From JACVRW01 sp035947555 (GTDB lineage: Bacteria > Actinomycetota > Thermoleophilia > Solirubrobacterales > Thermoleophilaceae), in NCBI GenBank assembly GCA_035947555.1, contig DASZJZ010000048.1:1-14856 (forward strand): a stretch of DNA of 14,856 nt, written 5' to 3'. Positions 11,721 through 14,856 of this stretch are shown piece after piece (position 1 is the first letter of the stretch; the number at the start of each line of letters is the position of its first letter). Both the position numbers and the translations under genes were made by a program. The notes under the pieces were generated by a model, which did no database searches, was not told where the DNA came from, and worked only from the letters and a program-made list of their open reading frames with translations.

Positions 11721-12455
11721 CTACGCCGGCACGTTATCCAGCGAGCTCCATAGGAAGAGGCACGCCAGCGTCCGGTGGGGGCGCCAGGGGCGGGCCAGCT
11801 TCTCCAGCCGCTGCGCGTCCGGCAGCTTTCGCAGCCGGTACTGGACCTGCGCGGCGCGGCGGATGCCCTGGTCGCCGACCGGAAGCACGTCGGGGCGCCG
11901 CAGGTGGAACATCAGGAACATGTCGGCCGTCCACTGGCCGAGGCCCTTGATCGCGGTGAGCTGGGCGCTCACCTCCTCGTCCGGGAGCTCGTCGAGCCGG
12001 TCGAGCTCGAGCGTGCCGTCCTCGACGTGCTGCGCCAGGTCGCGCAGGTAGGCGATCTTCGGGCGCGACAGGCCGGCGGCGCGGATCTCCTCCGGGTCCG
12101 CCGCGAGGAGCTGCTTCGGCGTGGGGGCGTGGCCGCCGAAGATGTCGATCATGCGGCCGTAGATGGTGCTGGCGGCCTTGGTGGAGAGCTGCTGGCCGAC
12201 GATGGAGCGCAGCAGCGCGCCGTAGGCGTCGCCGGTTCGCTCCCGCCGCAGGTCGCGGCGAACCGCCGTGACATGCTCGTCGATGAGCCGCGCCATCACC
12301 GGGTCGGCTTCGCGAAGCGCCGCGATTGCCTTGGGCGACGCTTTCACAGGAGTGATCCGTGAGCCGGCGCTCGGGCGTCCGTCCGTCGCCTTCCGGGTCC
12401 CGGCCGCCGTCCCCTTCGTCGTCGTCTTGCGCGACGCCGCGCGACGTCTTGCCAC
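11721..12455 (-). CDS. AlkA-like HhH-GPD DNA glycosylase (DNA-3-methyladenine glycosylase family)
   Basis: 244 aa if started at GTG 12455, four bases after the upstream ABC1 stop; GTG 12347 would give 208 aa beginning at MKASPKAIAAL. The glycosylase core includes LLRSIVGQQLSTKAASTIYGR (82-102), LSRPKIAYLRDLA (129-141) and the helix-hairpin-helix IKGLGQWTADMF (169-180). The catalytic aspartate is D195 in LPVGDQGIRRA. Such enzymes remove alkylated purines to begin base-excision repair. The optional first ~35 residues are Arg/Lys/Thr-rich and could be a DNA-binding tail or untranslated. It lacks the iron-sulphur cysteines of the EndoIII branch, which supports the AlkA branch. Confidence 0.88.
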   Translation of the reverse strand: MARRRAASRKTTTKGTAAGTRKATDGRPSAGSRITPVKASPKAIAALREADPVMARLIDEHVTAVRRDLRRERTGDAYGALLRSIVGQQLSTKAASTIYGRMIDIFGGHAPTPKQLLAADPEEIRAAGLSRPKIAYLRDLAQHVEDGTLELDRLDELPDEEVSAQLTAIKGLGQWTADMFLMFHLRRPDVLPVGDQGIRRAAQVQYRLRKLPDAQRLEKLARPWRPHRTLACLFLWSSLDNVPA

Positions 12456-12459
12456 CGTT

Positions 12460-13842
12460 CTACGCCGCCGCCCGGTCGTGGAACGGGTGCTCCGCGGCGC
12501 CAAGCTCCGTGGAGGGCGGCTCGCCGAACAGCCACTCGCGCGCGATGCGGTGCCAGTTCGCCGTGGCGCCCAGTTGCCCGAGCACACCGAGCGTAAGCGC
12601 CTCCATCCGGCGGGCCAGCATCGCCTGGGGCGGCATCGTCTCGCGCCGCATCAGCTGCCAGTGGCGCGAGCGGGGGTCCCCGAAGTCGATCAGCACCTGG
12701 GTGACGAGCTCGCGGTCCACCGTCACCTCGCGGTCCTCGATGTACCAGCGCGTCACGTCGTGGAAGTGGTCGAACACGGCCTCCGGCGTGATCGTCTCGT
12801 CGGCCGGGTCGTAGAAGCCCATGGCGCCGAGCTGGCGGTGGAGGCCTTCCACGTCGCCGCTCATGCCGAGGCGGATCGCGGCGATCTCGGCCTCGAGGTC
12901 CTCGCGGGCGACGCGCTTCGTCATGCCGAAGTCGATGAACGCCACCCGGCCGTCGTCCATGAGGCGGTAGTTGCCGGGGTGGGGGTCGCCGGAGAAGTGC
13001 CCGTTGCGGTAGAGGGAGCCGAAGAAGAAGCGGAAGACGATCTCGCCGAAGCGGTCGCGCGTAGCGCGGTCCATCTCCCGGACCTCCTCGAAGCCCTTCG
13101 CCTCGACCCACTCCGACACCAGCACGTGCTCGCTGCACAGCTCCGTGACCACCGGCGGCACGTAGATGAAGGGGTGGCCGCGCCAGGTGCGGGCGAAGGC
13201 GCGGTGCTGCTGGGCCTCGTGCTCGTAGTCGAGCTCGTCGGTGAGGCGCTCGCGGATCTCGCGGGTCATGGCCTTCGCGTCCATGCCCGGCGCGATCCGC
13301 TTGGCCACGCGCATGATGAGGCCCAGGTTCTGGAGGTCGGCGCGCACGGCCTGGGCGACGCCGGGGTACTGCACCTTGACCGCCACGTCGCGGCCGTCGT
13401 GGAGGCGCGCCCTGTAGACCTGGCCGATCGAGGCGGCCGCGACCGCGTCCTCCTCGAACTCGGCGAAGACGTCGGTGAGCTTCTCGCCGAGATCGTCCTC
13501 CACGACCTTGCGCATGCGGTCGAACGGGACGACCGGGGCGGCGTCCCTGAGCTCGGCGAGCTTCGCCTGGATGCGCTCCTGGAACTCGGGCGGGAAGGCG
13601 CCAGTGTCGATGAACGACGCCACCTGACCGACCTTCATGGCGGCGCCCTTCATCTGGCCGAGCACCTCGAAGATCTGCTCGGCGGCCTCCATCTGGCGCC
13701 GAGCGGCGGCATCCCGCCGCGCCTGCTGGTCACGGGTGAGGTTGGCCGCCTTGGTGGCGTAGCCACGCGCGGTCTGGCCACCGGCGAGCCGGCCGACCTT
13801 CGCAGCGCGCCGCCAGCGTCCGGTGGGAAGGTCGTCGGGCAT
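12460..13842 (-). CDS. ABC1/UbiB family atypical kinase (AarF domain)
   Basis: 460 aa, ATG 13842 (MPDDLPTGRW...). UbiB-type hallmarks are in order: KxGQ as K70-VGQ73, the Ala-rich loop AAASIGQV (135-142), nucleotide lysine K156 in VAVKVQYPG, DELDYEHEA (202-210), catalytic loop GDPHPGN (285-291) and metal-binding DFG (304-306). UbiB/Coq8 proteins are ATPases supporting isoprenoid-quinone or lipid metabolism. Many actinobacterial homologues have no assigned target, and no quinone genes are adjacent. There is no C-terminal membrane pair like that of E. coli UbiB. The frame is open beyond the start, but that region is antisense to the divergent FAH gene. TACTCT (13856-13851) lies 8 bases before the ATG. 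Confidence 0.94.
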   Translation of the reverse strand: MPDDLPTGRWRRAAKVGRLAGGQTARGYATKAANLTRDQQARRDAAARRQMEAAEQIFEVLGQMKGAAMKVGQVASFIDTGAFPPEFQERIQAKLAELRDAAPVVPFDRMRKVVEDDLGEKLTDVFAEFEEDAVAAASIGQVYRARLHDGRDVAVKVQYPGVAQAVRADLQNLGLIMRVAKRIAPGMDAKAMTREIRERLTDELDYEHEAQQHRAFARTWRGHPFIYVPPVVTELCSEHVLVSEWVEAKGFEEVREMDRATRDRFGEIVFRFFFGSLYRNGHFSGDPHPGNYRLMDDGRVAFIDFGMTKRVAREDLEAEIAAIRLGMSGDVEGLHRQLGAMGFYDPADETITPEAVFDHFHDVTRWYIEDREVTVDRELVTQVLIDFGDPRSRHWQLMRRETMPPQAMLARRMEALTLGVLGQLGATANWHRIAREWLFGEPPSTELGAAEHPFHDRAAA

Positions 13843-13850
13843 CGGCCACC

Positions 13851-13866
13851 AGAGTACGCATAGGGT
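13851..13866. promoter_or_regulatory. Divergent -10 boxes for ABC1 and FAH-family genes
   Basis: AGAGTA (minus strand TACTCT, 13856-13851) and TAGGGT (plus, 13861-13866) lie back to back, 4 bases apart, in a 34-base gap. They end 8 bases before the ABC1 ATG and 10 bases before the FAH ATG. Neither gene has a ribosome site, so both messages are probably near-leaderless. No clear -35 boxes are seen. Confidence 0.45.
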
Positions 13867-13876
13867 TCCGGGCCGG

Positions 13877-14680
13877 ATGCGATTCGTGAGGTTCTCCACT
13901 GCGGATGGCCCGCGCGCGGGGGTTCTGCGCGAGGGGCGGGTCGTCGGCACTGCCGAAGAGACGATCCTGCCGCTGCTGGCGGACCAGACCGACATCGGTG
14001 AGGGCGACGGTGTGCCGGTAGCAGATGTCTCGCTGCTGCCACCCATCGGGCGGCCGGGCAAGCTGATCTGCATCGGGCTCAACTACCGCGGGCACGCCGA
14101 GGAGCAGGGCATCGAGGCACCGGAGACGCCGACGTTCTTCGCGAAGTTCCCCAACGCCCTTGCGGCGCCGGGTGCGACGGTGGAGCTGCCGCCGTGGAGC
14201 AGCAAGGTCGACTACGAGGCCGAGGTGGCGTTCGTGATCGGCTCGCGCTGCAAGGACGTGACGGCGGCGGACGCCCTGAGCCACGTGGCCGGCTACACGC
14301 TGCTGAACGACCTGTCGGCGCGGGACTACCAGTTCAAGACGCCGCAGTGGATGCCCGGCAAGACCTTCGACGGCGCGGCGCCGTGCGGCCCGGCGCTGGT
14401 GACCCCGGACGAGGCGGGCCCGCCCGACGCGATCGAGATCGAGCTGCAGCTGAACGGCGAGACGATGCAGGCGAGCTCGACAGCCGATCTGGTCCACTCG
14501 ATCCCTGCGCTGGTCGAGTACCTGTCGATGCTGATGACGCTGGAGCCGGGCGACGTCGTCGCCACCGGGACACCCGCGGGGGTGGGAAGCCTGCGCGACC
14601 CGAAGGTGTGGCTGAAGCCGGGCGACGAGGTGGAAGTGCGGTCGCCGCAGCTCGGGGTGCTGAAGACGACGCTGGCTTAG
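13877..14680 (+). CDS. Fumarylacetoacetate hydrolase (FAH) family protein
   Basis: 267 aa, ATG 13877, TAG 14678-14680. It has a ~60-residue N-terminal domain, then the FAH core: ICIGLNYRGHAEE with H73, FFAKFPNALAAPG (87-99), KVDYEAEVAFVIG with metal ligands E114 and E116, and LLNDLSARDYQ with metal ligand D145. These are followed by GKTFDGAAPCGP (161-172) and DVVATGTPAGVG. This is the complete Mg-dependent set used by acylpyruvate hydrolases, oxaloacetate decarboxylases (FAHD1) and 2-hydroxyhepta-2,4-diene-1,7-dioate isomerases. No aromatic-degradation genes are adjacent, so the reaction cannot be narrowed. Confidence 0.94.
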   Translation: MRFVRFSTADGPRAGVLREGRVVGTAEETILPLLADQTDIGEGDGVPVADVSLLPPIGRPGKLICIGLNYRGHAEEQGIEAPETPTFFAKFPNALAAPGATVELPPWSSKVDYEAEVAFVIGSRCKDVTAADALSHVAGYTLLNDLSARDYQFKTPQWMPGKTFDGAAPCGPALVTPDEAGPPDAIEIELQLNGETMQASSTADLVHSIPALVEYLSMLMTLEPGDVVATGTPAGVGSLRDPKVWLKPGDEVEVRSPQLGVLKTTLA

Positions 14681-14693
14681 GCGTCCGCCGGCC

Positions 14694-14856
14694 TCACCGC
14701 GAAGCGCTCAGCCCGCTCGACTTCCGCCGGGCGAGCAGTGCGCCGGCTGCCAGGAGGGCGGCCATCAGCCAGCCGGATGCGGCCAGGCCGGCGGCCAGGG
14801 CGTCCTCGAAGGAGCCGCCGCTCTCGCGCTCCTCCAGCGCGCCCAGCTGGGGGAGC
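14694..14856 (-). CDS. C-terminus of probable MFS transporter (start outside window)
   Basis: The frame is open from the window end to TGA 14696-14694, giving 53 residues. A charged loop (GALEERESGGSFEDALAAG) leads into one hydrophobic helix (LAASGWLMAALLAAGALLA) and a basic end (RRKSSGLSASR). The layout is like the last helix and tail of DHA2-type (EmrB/QacA) major-facilitator transporters, but one helix is thin evidence and another membrane protein is possible. It converges on the FAH gene with a 13-base gap. Confidence 0.5.
   Translation of the reverse strand, partial: LPQLGALEERESGGSFEDALAAGLAASGWLMAALLAAGALLARRKSSGLSASR

Noticed and set aside
13843..14082. N-terminal extension of the ABC1 kinase
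   Set aside because: It is antisense to the FAH gene, low-complexity and upstream of a good -10 box. ATG 13842 fits the family.
1..14856. CRISPR array, insertion sequence or long repeats
   Set aside because: No regularly spaced direct repeats, transposase motifs or terminal inverted repeats were seen on either strand by eye. Short GC-rich repeats are at the level expected for the composition.

Overview
The window is very GC-rich and densely coded, with no gene-free stretch over 100 bases. The gene set suggests a high-GC actinobacterium, and my best guess is a Thermoleophilia/Solirubrobacterales-type organism. Pointers are an LPxTG-anchored acylase, a DUF2804 protein, a YqjE-like/DUF3618 membrane cassette, frequent GTG/TTG starts, and TANNNT -10 boxes only 8-10 bases from start codons. 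This placement is inference. No phage, transposon, CRISPR, rRNA or tRNA was found.

Layout. 2-1456 (+) is the C-terminal part of a penicillin-acylase family protein ending in a cell-wall sorting signal. It converges tail to tail on 1453-3334 (-), a DUF2804 gene followed by a secreted CapA-type metallophosphatase. A compact divergent control region at 3341-3372 holds back-to-back -10 elements and an 18-bp TetR-type operator. It also faces 3392-5962 (+), a chain of six genes plus one tiny ORF: nitrilase-family amidohydrolase, 21-aa ORF, TetR regulator, two small membrane proteins, a YqjE/phage-holin-3_6 protein and a DUF3618 protein. Nearly every junction in the chain overlaps.

5981-9016 (-) is a DegV fatty-acid-binding protein, an AI-2E-family permease and a YbhN/LPG-synthase-type membrane protein. 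Divergent from it, 9071-10589 (+) carries an HpnA-like extended SDR that lacks the catalytic lysine, a small glutaredoxin/GST-N-like protein with a CxC motif, and a 65-aa basic protein. 10679-11717 is an iron-sulphur trafficking locus: BolA and a CGFS monothiol glutaredoxin (-), divergent from an ErpA-type carrier (+). 11721-13842 (-) has an ABC1/UbiB-type kinase followed by an AlkA-like HhH-GPD DNA glycosylase. 13877-14680 (+) is a fumarylacetoacetate-hydrolase family enzyme. The window closes in the C-terminus of a probable MFS transporter (-).

How the genes may work together. The most system-like unit is 1453-5962. One operator and one symmetric promoter sit between a DUF2804-CapA arm and a nitrilase-TetR-membrane-cassette arm, so the TetR protein probably controls both arms, including its own gene. 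The ligand and physiological role cannot be read from sequence. The second coherent unit is the BolA/CGFS-glutaredoxin/ErpA locus, whose three members are known partners in Fe-S cluster delivery elsewhere.
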